A DNA stretch of 64,000 bases from Carboxydothermus hydrogenoformans Z-2901 (GTDB lineage Bacteria > Bacillota > Z-2901 > Carboxydothermales > Carboxydothermaceae). Each line of letters opens with the position of its first letter. Position 1 is the stretch's first letter. Location: positions 1,772,001-1,836,000 of the forward strand of contig NC_007503.1 in the NCBI RefSeq assembly GCF_000012865.1. The letters are read 5' to 3'. The notes beneath the pieces were generated by a model, which saw nothing but the letters and a program-made list of their open reading frames with translations, had not been told where the DNA came from and did no database searches. Made by a program: the position numbers and the translations under genes. This document shows positions 28,706-37,606 of the stretch, piece by piece.

Positions 28706-30007
28706 TCAAGATTCATTTTTGCGAACAAGATTTTCTGAAACGGTAAGATTCTCATTTAATAACCCTAAATAATTTAAACCGTGAATAATTAAGCTCAAGA
28801 TCACACCTACTACTGCAGCTAAAGCCATGCCTTTTATTTCAACCGTTCCTAAAGTTACTTTAGCTCCACTCACTCCTACAATAAAAACTACTGCCGATAA
28901 AACCAAATTGACATTTTTTCCATAATCAACCATTTGCTCAATTAGCATCCGAATACCTGAAACAGCTATAACTCCAAACAGTAAAAGACTTATTCCGCCC
29001 ATCACCGGCCGGGGAATGGTTTGGATTGCTGCAGCAAGTTTACCAATTAACGAGAGGATAATAGCTAATACTGCAGCCCCTCTAATTACCCATACCGAAT
29101 AAACCCTGGTAATAGCCATTACCCCAATGTTTTCGCCATAGGTAGTGTTGGGAGGAGAACCGGTAAAACCGGAAATTACGTTAGTTACACCATCGGCAAA
29201 AAGGGATAAATGAAGACCCGGTTTTTTCACCAGATCCCGCTCCACGATATTTCCAGTAACTATTAAATGACCAATATGTTCTGCCAATACTACAAGAGCT
29301 GCCGGCGCCATGACTATTATGGCATTTAAATTAAACTGAGGTGTACTAAAGGTTGGTATTTTAAACCAGGGAGCTTTAGCCACCAGTGAAAAATCTACCA
29401 TCCCCTGAGTCCAGGCAAAAAAATATCCGGCTATAATGGCAATTAAAACCGGAATAATCTGCAAAAAACCCCGGAAAACTACTGACCCAATTATTGCAAC
29501 CAAAAGGGTAAACATGGAAACCATGACTACTTTAGGATTCATTGTCCAATTTTGTCCGCTGGGAGCAATTCCCGCCATTTGGGCCGCTACCGGTGCTAAC
29601 TCCAGACCAATTACCGCAACTACGGCCCCCATCACCGGAGGTGGTAACACTATATCAATCCATTTGGTACCTGCTATGTAAATAATTCCGGAAACCACAA
29701 TGAAGAATAAACCAAAAAAGATAAAACCAGACTGGGCAACAGGATAACCCCATTTAGACATGATAAGTAAGGTAGGAGCAATGAAGGCAAAGCTGGAACC
29801 AAGATAAGCAGGAATTCCACCCCGGGTAATATAGGTGTAAAGCAATGTTCCAATACCGTTCATTAATAAAGCAATTGCTGGATCAATTTTAAACAGGAGC
29901 GGTACTAAAACCGTCGCCCCAAACATTGCCATAAGATGTTGGAAACTAAGCGGCAACGTTTCCAACAGAGGTAGCTTTTCTTCTACCTGGATTATTCGTC
30001 TTGCCAT
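28706..30007 (-). CDS. uraA: Uracil/xanthine permease (NCS2 family)
   Basis: 433 residues with about twelve to fourteen membrane spans. QHLMAMFGATVLVP (about 23-36) and GSPPNTTYGENIGVMAITR (about 284-302) are the NCS2 signatures; the second has the N-x-T/S-x-x-x-E binding pattern, with glutamate at GEN. UraA-type proton symporter for uracil, though a xanthine or other purine substrate is possible; nearby xdhC-like genes make purines worth considering. Flanked by its own promoter and terminator. Confidence 0.85.
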   Translation of the reverse strand: MARRIIQVEEKLPLLETLPLSFQHLMAMFGATVLVPLLFKIDPAIALLMNGIGTLLYTYITRGGIPAYLGSSFAFIAPTLLIMSKWGYPVAQSGFIFFGLFFIVVSGIIYIAGTKWIDIVLPPPVMGAVVAVIGLELAPVAAQMAGIAPSGQNWTMNPKVVMVSMFTLLVAIIGSVVFRGFLQIIPVLIAIIAGYFFAWTQGMVDFSLVAKAPWFKIPTFSTPQFNLNAIIVMAPAALVVLAEHIGHLIVTGNIVERDLVKKPGLHLSLFADGVTNVISGFTGSPPNTTYGENIGVMAITRVYSVWVIRGAAVLAIILSLIGKLAAAIQTIPRPVMGGISLLLFGVIAVSGIRMLIEQMVDYGKNVNLVLSAVVFIVGVSGAKVTLGTVEIKGMALAAVVGVILSLIIHGLNYLGLLNENLTVSENLVRKNES

Positions 30008-30041
30008 CTTTTCACCCTTTCCAAAAAAATTAATTTTTTTT

Positions 30042-30071
30042 ATTCTATCATACTACTTAAAATTGTAACAA
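30042..30071 (-). promoter_or_regulatory. Candidate promoter for uraA
   Basis: TTGTTA (30066-30071), 18-bp spacer, TAGAAT (30042-30047), 35 nt before the uraA ATG on the minus strand. Confidence 0.45.
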
Positions 30072-30093
30072 TAATCGCCAAAATTTTCAGGTT

Positions 30094-30420
30094 TCAAGTT
30101 AAAAGTTCTAAATAAACCTCAAGACTTCCTCCGCAGATCATCCCCTCTTCTCCCGCTAAAAAGTCTGTTAATTGGCTTTTTACCAAAGCATACTTTTTTT
30201 GCGGATTATCAAAAAGAGTTAGGGCTTCCCTTTTTACTTCCGCTTCCACGCACCCGCCCCCGATGGAGCCGATGGTAGTACCATCTCGCAAAACCAACAT
30301 GCGGGCTCCGGGTTTTCTTGGAGTTGAACCATGGGTTGCAATTATCGTGGCCAACACCCCGGGTTGTTCCTCAAGGATTTTATTTATTTCCCGTAAAAAC
30401 TCATAATTCAAGGTCTCCAT
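30094..30420 (-). CDS. XdhC/CoxI N-terminal-domain protein
   Basis: 108 residues equal to the first domain of XdhC/CoxI molybdenum-cofactor maturation factors: GVLATIIATHGSTPRKPGAR, then GSIGGGCVEAEVKREAL and a CGGSLEVYLE end. The Rossmann domain that normally follows in the same chain is encoded by the preceding gene, so XdhC is split and in reversed order. ATG at 30420, with GGAGG nine bases upstream, overlapping the end of that gene's stop region. Confidence 0.85.
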   Translation of the reverse strand: METLNYEFLREINKILEEQPGVLATIIATHGSTPRKPGARMLVLRDGTTIGSIGGGCVEAEVKREALTLFDNPQKKYALVKSQLTDFLAGEEGMICGGSLEVYLELLT

Positions 30421-30421
30421 A

Positions 30422-31132
30422 TCAAACCTCCGAGAGTTTACGATGTTTTGGAGTTTTATGGTAATAAACTGCCTGTATTTCAGCAATGATAGCCAAGGCT
30501 ACTTCAGCCGGTTCCTTTCCTCCAAGATCTAAGCCAATAGGAGCGTAAATCTTTTTTAAATCTTCCTCAGTAAAGCCTTTTTCTTTTAAAGCTTTAAACA
30601 CAGCTTTTACTTTAGTCCTGCTACCAATCATTCCAAGATAGGCCAGGTTATAAGGTAAAAACTGCTCCACGCAGGTAAGGTCATGCTGGTGCCCCCGGGT
30701 AACTACTACCACTGCTAAATTTTCCGCAGGTTTAACATGTTCTAAAACCCGTTCAAAACTATCGCATACGTACTCATCGGCCCCCGGAATATTTTGCCTT
30801 GTGGCAAAGGTTGGACGGTCATCGTAAAGGGTGATATGAAAGCCCAGTTCCCGGGCAAAAGTAACCAAAGGTCGAGCTACATGACCTGCTCCAAGGACAA
30901 GAAGCTTTCTTTGCGGAATAATAGGTTCAACAAAAATTTGTTCCTTCGTTAAATATACCGGTTCGTTAATTCCTCCAGTGTAATATTTTTTAAGCTCCAA
31001 CGCTTTATCGGAAGTGGCAAAAAGAAGTTCTCCGTTTTCAGCTAAAAGAAGCTTATCTTCGGAAAATAAACGGGAGATCAGAAAACATTTTTTCCCTTTA
31101 GCTAAATTTTCTGCTATTACTTTAAACAACAT
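30422..31132 (-). CDS. XdhC Rossmann-domain protein
   Basis: 236 residues. After an N-terminal region of about 75 residues the XdhC_C Rossmann domain starts at KLLVLGAGHVARPLVTFARE and continues with LYDDRPTFATRQNIPGADEY, VVVTRGHQHD, YLGMIGSRTKV and the C-terminal PIGLDLGGKEPAEVALAIIAE. XdhC-type proteins deliver sulfurated molybdenum cofactor to hydroxylases; no such enzyme is encoded in this window, so the client must be elsewhere. Forms a two-gene unit with the next small XdhC/CoxI-domain gene. Confidence 0.85.
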   Translation of the reverse strand: MLFKVIAENLAKGKKCFLISRLFSEDKLLLAENGELLFATSDKALELKKYYTGGINEPVYLTKEQIFVEPIIPQRKLLVLGAGHVARPLVTFARELGFHITLYDDRPTFATRQNIPGADEYVCDSFERVLEHVKPAENLAVVVVTRGHQHDLTCVEQFLPYNLAYLGMIGSRTKVKAVFKALKEKGFTEEDLKKIYAPIGLDLGGKEPAEVALAIIAEIQAVYYHKTPKHRKLSEV

Positions 31133-31251
31133 AGTAACTCCTCTTTTGTGAACTTTTATAATTTAGAGTTCTTTACCTAATATATTAAACCATCGGCACA
31201 TTCTGAAAAAGATACTTTTTTATAAACAATAAGTTTTTAAATTATCAAACA

Positions 31252-31280
31252 TTTACAAAGGGTTTATTATGTTTTAAGAT
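31252..31280 (+). promoter_or_regulatory. Sigma-A-type promoter for first permease
   Basis: TTTACA (31252-31257), 17-bp spacer, TAAGAT (31275-31280), about 50 nt upstream of the ATG at 31333. Confidence 0.55.
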
Positions 31281-31332
31281 GAATTTATGGTGACAATTAC
31301 GGCTTGTGATTCACTAAAAGGGGGAGAAGGAA

Positions 31333-32610
31333 ATGGGTCAATCGCTAATTGCCCTTACCATCTTTTTGGGGACCTATGCCTTAATTATTTCCGAAAAGCT
31401 TCACCGGGCCATTGCCGCACTTTTAGGCGGTACTTTATTAATTATTCTTGGAATTGTCTCTCAAGAAAAAGCAATCCACCACATCGACTGGAATACCCTG
31501 GGTCTCTTAATTGGCATGATGATTATTGTCGGCATTACCAAAAAAACAGGAGTCTTTCAGTACCTGGCGGTAAAAGCGGTTAAATGGGCCAAAGGGGAGC
31601 CAGTTTATATTTTAATAGCTCTGGCTACCGTTACCGCCTTTTTATCGGCATTTTTAGATAACGTTACAACAGTTTTACTGATTGTTCCGGTAACCTTCAA
31701 TATAACTGACCGGCTGGGGATAAATCCTATTCCCTTTCTTATTTCCCAGGTGTTAGCCAGTAACATCGGCGGTACCGCCACTTTAATCGGTGACCCGCCC
31801 AACATTATGATTGGCAGCCAAACTCACTTGGACTTTTTAGATTTTCTTAAGAATTTAACTCCAGTCGTAGCAATAATCCATATTGCAACTATGTTTCTTT
31901 TTTATTTAATTTATCGTAAAGATTTTAATGTGTCAGCAGAATTAAAAAAGAAGTTACTTGATTTAAATGAAATTGACGAAATTAAAGATTTTGCCCTCTT
32001 AAAGAAAAGCCTTTTTGTCTTAGGCCTCGTCATTCTTGGCTTTATTTTGCACGGTACACTTGGTTTAGAATCGGCCACCATCGCCTTATTTGGTGCAGCG
32101 CTTTTATTAACCATCACCCGGGACGAGCCGGAGGAAGTGCTTTTAACCGTGGAATGGCCTTCCATCTTTTTTTTCCTGGGTTTATTTATCGTGGTAGGAG
32201 GCCTTGTGGAAACGGGAGTTATCGACCGGGTAGCCCGCTGGAGCCTGGAAGCCACCAAAGGTAATTTCACTTTAACCGGGATGTTAATTCTCTGGCTTTC
32301 GGCCATAGCTTCGGCATTTGTCGATAACATCCCCTTTGTGGCCACGATGATTCCGTTAATTCAGAAGATGGGTGCTTTAGCCGGCATGACACCACAGGCT
32401 TTGGAGCCGCTGTGGTGGGCCTTATCTTTAGGCGCCTGCCTGGGCGGCAACGGTACGATAATTGGCGCTTCAGCTAACGTGATTGTGGCGGGTTTAGCTG
32501 AGAAAAACGGCTATCCGATTTCGTTTATGGGTTTTATGAAAATAGCCTTTCCTTTAATGCTGGTTTCGATAGTGATTTCCATGGGCTATCTTCTCCTGTT
32601 TTATTTTTAA
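31333..32610 (+). CDS. NhaD/ArsB-type (SLC13-like) permease, copy 1
   Basis: 425 residues with 11-12 membrane spans. Two internal pseudo-repeats carry the ion-transporter motifs AFLSAFLDNVTTVLLIVP (about 97-114) and SAFVDNIPFVATMIPLI (about 330), plus NIGGTATLIGDPPNIMIGS (about 143-161) and LGGNGTIIGASANV. These place it in COG1055, which contains arsenite permeases and Na+/H+ antiporters; the actual substrate cannot be read from sequence. No arsR or arsenate reductase gene is adjacent. Followed by a strong terminator and a paralogue. Confidence 0.85.
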   Translation: MGQSLIALTIFLGTYALIISEKLHRAIAALLGGTLLIILGIVSQEKAIHHIDWNTLGLLIGMMIIVGITKKTGVFQYLAVKAVKWAKGEPVYILIALATVTAFLSAFLDNVTTVLLIVPVTFNITDRLGINPIPFLISQVLASNIGGTATLIGDPPNIMIGSQTHLDFLDFLKNLTPVVAIIHIATMFLFYLIYRKDFNVSAELKKKLLDLNEIDEIKDFALLKKSLFVLGLVILGFILHGTLGLESATIALFGAALLLTITRDEPEEVLLTVEWPSIFFFLGLFIVVGGLVETGVIDRVARWSLEATKGNFTLTGMLILWLSAIASAFVDNIPFVATMIPLIQKMGALAGMTPQALEPLWWALSLGACLGGNGTIIGASANVIVAGLAEKNGYPISFMGFMKIAFPLMLVSIVISMGYLLLFYF

Positions 32611-32618
32611 AACCATTT

Positions 32619-32644
32619 AAGCCGCGCTTTTGCGCGGCTTTTGT
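32619..32644 (+). terminator. Intrinsic terminator between tandem permeases
   Basis: 9-bp stem AAGCCGCGC/GCGCGGCTT with TTTT loop, followed by TTGTATT, directly after copy 1. Confidence 0.8.
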
Positions 32645-32651
32645 ATTAAAT

Positions 32652-32681
32652 TTGATACTTTTCTTTAATAAATGGTAAGAT
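32652..32681 (+). promoter_or_regulatory. Candidate promoter for second permease
   Basis: TTGATA (32652-32657), 18-bp spacer, TAAGAT (32676-32681). The -10 hexamer is the same as that of copy 1. Confidence 0.5.
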
Positions 32682-32708
32682 AAAAAATAAAAAGCCCGGA
32701 GGTGTCTA

Positions 32709-33980
32709 ATGTTTATTGCAATTGCTGTTTTCTTAGTTAGTTACTTATTTATCATTACCGAAAAAATAAACCGAACTGCCATCGCCCTTTTAGGCGGAAC
32801 CGTGATTTTAATTACCGGCACCTTAACCCAGGAAGAAGCAATCCACTACATCGACTGGAATACTTTAGGCCTTCTCTTAGGCATGATGATTATCGTCGAT
32901 CTGACCAAGCACTCCGGATTATTCGAGTATTTAGCCCTAAAAGCGGTTCATCTCACCCGGGCCAATCCTATAGCGCTTCTAATTGTTCTGGGTTTAATCA
33001 CCGCTTTTTTATCGGCAATTTTAGATAATGTAACTACGGTTTTACTGATTGTGCCGGTAGCCTTAACCATAACCCGGGCCCTTAATATTTCTCCTTACCC
33101 GTTTTTAATTAACCAAATTTTAATGAGCAATATCGGCGGAACGGCAACGTTAATTGGGGACCCTCCCAATATTATGATCGGAAGCCAAACCCATCTTGGC
33201 TTTATTGATTTCTTAATTAACCTTAGCCCGGTTGTTTTGGTAATACTTATAGTAACTTCTACTATTTTTTACTTTTTGTTTAGAAAAAGTTTTGCGGTGG
33301 ACGATAAATTAAAACAAAATCTTTTAGCTTTAGATCCTAAAGACAAAATTACCGATTATCTTTTATTAAAAAAGAGTTTAATTATCATTGCCCTTACAAT
33401 TTTAGGTTTTAGTCTTCATCAACTATTTCACTTAGAATCGGCTACCGTCGCCCTTTTTATGGCCATGGTTTTTCTGGCAATTTCCGGTAAGGATATTGAA
33501 CACGTCCTTTTAGGGGTAGAATGGCCCACTATCTTTTTCTTTTTAGGGCTTTTTATCATGGTTGGAGCTTTAGAAGAAACCGGAGTTATCCATAAAATTG
33601 CTGTCTGGGGATTAGAATTAACCAAGGGAAATGTTTATTTAACCGGAGTGTTTATCCTCTGGGTTTCAGCCATAGCTTCAGCGTTTATCGATAATATTCC
33701 TTTTGTCGCCACCATGATACCTTTAATCAAAACCATGGGTAATCTTGCGGCTTTTTCCCCGGAAGTAATGGAAAGCTTCTGGTGGTCTTTAGCCTTAGGA
33801 GCCTGTCTTGGCGGTAACGGTACGATTATCGGTGCTTCGGCCAACGTTATTGTTGCCGGAATTGCCGAAAAAGAAGGTTATCCTATAAGTTATGGAAGGT
33901 ATTTTGTTTACGGTTTCCCTCTGATGCTATTATCAATAATAATCTCCATGGTTTATCTAACTTTGTTTTATTTTATGTAA
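32709..33980 (+). CDS. NhaD/ArsB-type (SLC13-like) permease, copy 2
   Basis: 423 residues, collinear with copy 1 and sharing all motifs (AFLSAILDNVTTVLLIVPVA, NIGGTATLIGDPPNIMIGSQ, SAFIDNIPFVATMIPL, LGGNGTIIGASANVIVAG). Divergence is concentrated in the loop around residues 185-235. An own promoter and terminator-separated copy suggests differential expression rather than one operon. GGAGGTG lies before the ATG. The next gene starts 12 nt after the stop and is probably co-transcribed. Confidence 0.85.
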   Translation: MFIAIAVFLVSYLFIITEKINRTAIALLGGTVILITGTLTQEEAIHYIDWNTLGLLLGMMIIVDLTKHSGLFEYLALKAVHLTRANPIALLIVLGLITAFLSAILDNVTTVLLIVPVALTITRALNISPYPFLINQILMSNIGGTATLIGDPPNIMIGSQTHLGFIDFLINLSPVVLVILIVTSTIFYFLFRKSFAVDDKLKQNLLALDPKDKITDYLLLKKSLIIIALTILGFSLHQLFHLESATVALFMAMVFLAISGKDIEHVLLGVEWPTIFFFLGLFIMVGALEETGVIHKIAVWGLELTKGNVYLTGVFILWVSAIASAFIDNIPFVATMIPLIKTMGNLAAFSPEVMESFWWSLALGACLGGNGTIIGASANVIVAGIAEKEGYPISYGRYFVYGFPLMLLSIIISMVYLTLFYFM

Positions 33981-33992
33981 GGGAGAGGTTTT

Positions 33993-34922
33993 ATGAAAGA
34001 AAAATATACCGGTTGTCTTCTTGGCTTTTATTTGGGGGATGCCTTGGGAGTTACTTTAGAAAATATGGAAGAAAAAGAAATTAGAAACAAATACGGCGTC
34101 TTTCAGGACATAGCCGGCGGCGGCCCTTTTAACCTCCCTCCCGGAGAAGGATCCGATGAAACCACAATTTTAACTAAAACCGCCGAAGCAATCTTGCAAG
34201 ATCCGGAAAATCCTTTTCCTTACTTATTGGAAGAACTGCAAAAAGAAATTTCCAAACGTCCCGAATTATACGGTATTGCTACCAGAACCTCCCTGGAAGC
34301 TTACGGCATCTTTGGTGCTGATTTGGAAAAAATTGAAAATTATTTAATTAGCAAACTGGGAGAAAGGCTTTGTGGAAACGGCAGTTTACCTCGTATAATA
34401 CCTACAGCCCTTTTTTATGGTGACGATGAAATTTACCGGCAATATGCTTTAATCCTGTCAAGACTTACCCATCCCCATCCTGTGACCGATTATCTGGCAG
34501 TTTTTTGCGGCTTTTTTCTAAAAGAGCTTTTACAAACTAAAAACCGTTTAAAAGCATATGAAGAAGCCCTAAAAAAATCAGACTTTTATCTAAAAAGAGA
34601 AACTCTGGCTCAAGCCAGAGCTTCCCGGGAGAGATTATACCGTTTATCATATCTAAACGCCTGTGACTTAAAAACCGGGGGTTTTGTCACAGATACCGTC
34701 GAAGCAGCGGTCTACATTTTCCTTGCCGAAGATAATCCCCTGGACATAATCGTTAAATCCGCCAACTTAGGCGGCGATGCCGACAGTCGTGCCGCCCTTG
34801 CCGGTGCCCTGGCCGGTATTTATTACGGCCGGGCGAAACTCCCGGAAGAGTTATTAAAAAAGCTTACCCAACCTTCTCATCTTGAACAGTTAGGGGAACT
34901 CCTTTGGGTAAAAAAATGGTAA
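33993..34922 (+). CDS. ADP-ribosylglycohydrolase-family protein
   Basis: 309 residues. GCLLGFYLGDALGVTLE at the N-terminus, SDETTILTKTAEAIL (metal site, usually T-D-D-T, here S-D-E-T) and NLGGDADSRAALAGALAGIYYG near residue 270 are the DraG/ARH family motifs with a binuclear Mg centre. Members remove ADP-ribose from proteins or nucleic acids or hydrolyse related metabolites; no partner ADP-ribosyltransferase is nearby. Its last 59 bp overlap the 3' end of the convergent sensor kinase gene. Confidence 0.85.
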   Translation: MKEKYTGCLLGFYLGDALGVTLENMEEKEIRNKYGVFQDIAGGGPFNLPPGEGSDETTILTKTAEAILQDPENPFPYLLEELQKEISKRPELYGIATRTSLEAYGIFGADLEKIENYLISKLGERLCGNGSLPRIIPTALFYGDDEIYRQYALILSRLTHPHPVTDYLAVFCGFFLKELLQTKNRLKAYEEALKKSDFYLKRETLAQARASRERLYRLSYLNACDLKTGGFVTDTVEAAVYIFLAEDNPLDIIVKSANLGGDADSRAALAGALAGIYYGRAKLPEELLKKLTQPSHLEQLGELLWVKKW

Positions 34923-36843
34923 AGGTCGTACCCGCGCCCGGAGTACTATCGACTAAAATACTGCCCCCATTTTCCTGAATTAATTTCTGGCAGATGGCAA
35001 GTCCTATACCGTTGCCATCCTTTTTAGAGGTAAAGAAGAGGTTGAAAATTTGATTTAAGTACTGAGGTGGGATACCTATTCCGGTATCTTGCACCTCAAT
35101 TTTTATTTTATCCCCGTACTCCGCGGCTTTAATTTTTATTTCCCCTTTATCTTGGATAGCATCAATTGCATTTAGTAAAAGGTTCATAAAAACATGCCTT
35201 AACTGCATGGGATCAGCATAAACCGCAAAACCCAAGTTTTCTTTAAATACTGTTATTTGTTTGGCAATAAACTGCGGTTCTAATAAATTCAATAAAGGAG
35301 CAATTACTTCTTCTAAAACAACTATCTCTTTTTTCGAGTTTTGCGGGCGCGCGTAATTAAGTAAATCATTAATTAATTTTTGTACGTTGTCCAATTCATT
35401 TTTTAATATATTAATAACTTCTTCCCGGAAAGCAGGGTCATTTGCCTTAAGCGGCAACAGCTCTAAATAGCTTTTTACCGTAAAAAGAGGATTTTTTATT
35501 TCGTGAACAAAACCCGCTACCAGCTGACCAACGGTTATTAATTTATCCCGGTTGATCATTAACTCAAGGCTCTTTTTTTCTTCGGTCACATCTCTAAAGT
35601 TAATTAATACCGCCCTAATTGAAGGAATGCTTATAAAGTTTATGCTTAAAAATTTTGTCTGTCCCTCTACAACCACCCGATATTCATTAAGGGAACAGGT
35701 CTGTCCCCGGTAGGCTCGCTCCAAAAAAGGCTCAGGAAAATAATCTTTAAGCGGTGTAAAAGAAAAATGTTTTCCTTCCAGCTGTTTATCGGTAATTCCT
35801 AAAATCCTTAAGGCGCTGTTGTTTATTCTTTTTATTATACGATTTTCATCCAAAGTTATAATACCGTTTAATTCATGTTCTAACATTTTGTCCATTAAAT
35901 CTTTTTGAGCGGCCAGCTCACGGTAAGCTAAATTTAACTCGTAGGTAGCCCTTTCTACTTTTTGCTGTAAAAGACGGTTTAACCATAAAATAAACAGCAG
36001 GATTGTGGTAAAAATAAATATTCCCACGATAACATAAGTACGAATCCGGTTAAAATATAATCTTTTCTCGTAAGGAGATTCCCCAAACCACTTGGTTTTA
36101 AGACTATCAAGCTCTCCGGTAGTTTTTAATTTAACGATAGCTCCATTTAACTTTTTTAATAGCTCCTGGTTTTGCCCTTTTTTAACCCCCAAACCGTACC
36201 TGGTAATCGAAAGGGGTATACCCACAACTTTGATTTTATTTTCGAGATTTAGTTTTTGCAGCCAGTAAAGACCTGTATAATAATTTCCAATTACAGCATC
36301 AACTTCATTCTGTCCGAGGGCTTTAAGAGCTTGTTGCTGGTTTTCAAAATACTCCAGAGTAATATCCGGATAATCACCTATAAAGTCTAAAGCGACATCC
36401 GCCCTTTGGACACCCACCTTCAGGTTCCGTAAATCGTCAAAGCTTTTTACCACATAGTTATCGCTTCTAACAAAAATTACCTGACGGTTTTCCAGATACG
36501 CCTCGGTAAAGTCATACAACTTGGCCCGGGTTCGGGTATAATTTACCCCCAAAAGGACATCGGCCTTACCATCTTCAACCATTTTCCGGGCTTCAGCCCA
36601 GGGTAAAAGCTTAATTTCTATGTCAATTCCTGCCTTGCGGGCAACTGCAACAATTAAATCAACATCAAACCCCGCAGGATTATTGTTACCATCAAGATAG
36701 CATAAAGGGGGATAATCGTTATCACCAACAACGATAACCTTCTCTCGAGCTAATGCCGGGTTAGCTGCTAATACTAAAAAAGATGCGATAAATAGTATAA
36801 TACCAAAAATCACCCTAACGCCTTTTTTCGACAAAATTCCCAC
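34864..36843 (-). CDS. Sensor histidine kinase with extracellular solute-binding domain and PAS domain
   Basis: 659 residues: signal peptide/anchor (about 1-32), a periplasmic-binding-protein family 3 domain (about 33-255; VGDNDYPPLCYLDGNNNPAG, GFDVDLIVAVARKAGIDIE), one transmembrane helix (about 270-292), a short coiled coil, a PAS domain (about 315-420), HisKA with GQLVAGFVHEIKNPLFTVKS (phospho-His near 448) and an HATPase domain (NLLLNAIDAI, DTGIGIPPQYL, KDGNGIGLAICQKL). It probably senses an amino acid or similar small molecule outside the cell. No response regulator adjoins it. The end overlaps the ADP-ribosylglycohydrolase gene by 59 bp. Confidence 0.9.
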   Translation of the reverse strand: MGILSKKGVRVIFGIILFIASFLVLAANPALAREKVIVVGDNDYPPLCYLDGNNNPAGFDVDLIVAVARKAGIDIEIKLLPWAEARKMVEDGKADVLLGVNYTRTRAKLYDFTEAYLENRQVIFVRSDNYVVKSFDDLRNLKVGVQRADVALDFIGDYPDITLEYFENQQQALKALGQNEVDAVIGNYYTGLYWLQKLNLENKIKVVGIPLSITRYGLGVKKGQNQELLKKLNGAIVKLKTTGELDSLKTKWFGESPYEKRLYFNRIRTYVIVGIFIFTTILLFILWLNRLLQQKVERATYELNLAYRELAAQKDLMDKMLEHELNGIITLDENRIIKRINNSALRILGITDKQLEGKHFSFTPLKDYFPEPFLERAYRGQTCSLNEYRVVVEGQTKFLSINFISIPSIRAVLINFRDVTEEKKSLELMINRDKLITVGQLVAGFVHEIKNPLFTVKSYLELLPLKANDPAFREEVINILKNELDNVQKLINDLLNYARPQNSKKEIVVLEEVIAPLLNLLEPQFIAKQITVFKENLGFAVYADPMQLRHVFMNLLLNAIDAIQDKGEIKIKAAEYGDKIKIEVQDTGIGIPPQYLNQIFNLFFTSKKDGNGIGLAICQKLIQENGGSILVDSTPGAGTTFTIFLPKGVPLTVQDEKVG

Positions 36844-36865
36844 CTCAAGCGAGTAATATTCGACA

Positions 36866-36977
36866 AAAGTTGTAACAATTCCTTTTAATCTTAAATAAAA
36901 AAAAATAACTATAAAGGATTTTTTTATAAAAAAGCGAATAACAAAGTAGGGGGAATATTTCGAATTTTTACAACTTT
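36866..36977. repeat. Inverted pair of 16-bp sites between divergent genes
   Basis: AAAGTTGTAACAATTC (36866-36881) and its inverse GAATTTTTACAACTTT (36962-36977) match at 15 of 16 positions. Each copy lies shortly before one of the divergent start codons, in the same orientation relative to that gene, so they may be operators or shared 5' leader elements. Confidence 0.5.
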
Positions 36978-36991
36978 AAGGAGGGGGTTTG

Positions 36992-37497
36992 ATGAAACCT
37001 CAAGACTTAACTAAAGAGCAGGCCTTAAAGCTTTTAGAGGATTTTGCCAAGAGATGGCTAGCTCACGATGGCCTTTGGTTTTTGGAGATGGAAAAAAATT
37101 TTGGTCTGGAAAAAGCCATCGAGCTCGATGAAGCTGCCTGGGCCCAGTTTACAGTCATCGAGGCCAAACGAATTAAAGATTTTTTAAAACTTCCGCAAAA
37201 CGGAGGCCTTGCAGCTTTAGAAGTTGCCCTTCGTTTTCGTCTGTATGGCTTTTTAAACCAGCAGGAAATCTCCAGAGAAGGCAACAAATTAATTTACAAG
37301 ATGAAAACCTGTCGGGTCCAGGAGCACGCAAGCGTAAAAATCTTCCAGACTTTCCCTGTAAGCCGGTGGGGATAACCGAATATTCCGGGTTTGCTCAAAC
37401 CATTGATTCCCGGATTAAAACCCGGTGCCTGGCCTGCCCGCCGGACGAGCATCCAGACGATTTTTACTGCGCCTGGGAATTTTGGGTTGAAGATTAA
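36992..37497 (+). pseudogene. Frameshifted DUF6125-like protein gene
   Basis: A gene for about 168 residues that is interrupted by a one-base deletion. Frame 1 runs from ATG 36992 (after AAGGAGGGGG) and reads MKPQDLTKEQALKLLEDFAK ... CRVQE up to about 37322, then would end at 37375. From 37324 the next frame continues the same protein as ARKRKNLPDFPCKPVGITEY and ends with CLACPPDEHPDDFYCAWEFW, stop at 37495-37497. The cysteine-rich tail resembles the putative cytosolic DUF6125 family. A missing G in CAGGAGCACGC explains everything; it may be a true mutation, a sequencing error or recoding. Confidence 0.7.
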
Positions 37498-37583
37498 TTT
37501 TTTTGGCCTTTATTTTTGTTGCCAGTAATCATTTTTACGTAAGTTTCATACCAGAATAAACCCTTTAATAAATCTTTTTTCAT
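37494..37583 (-). CDS. Possible 29-residue small protein
   Basis: ATG AAA at 37583 preceded by the strong site GGAGGTGATA and by a promoter-like sequence. It encodes MKKDLLKGLFWYETYVKM plus a basic tail ITGNKNKGQKN, slightly amphipathic. Its stop codon touches the end of the convergent frameshifted gene. No family recognised; coding status rests on the ribosome-binding site and promoter only. Confidence 0.5.
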   Translation of the reverse strand: MKKDLLKGLFWYETYVKMITGNKNKGQKN

Positions 37584-37606
37584 AACATTATCACCTCCGT
37601 TTTAAT

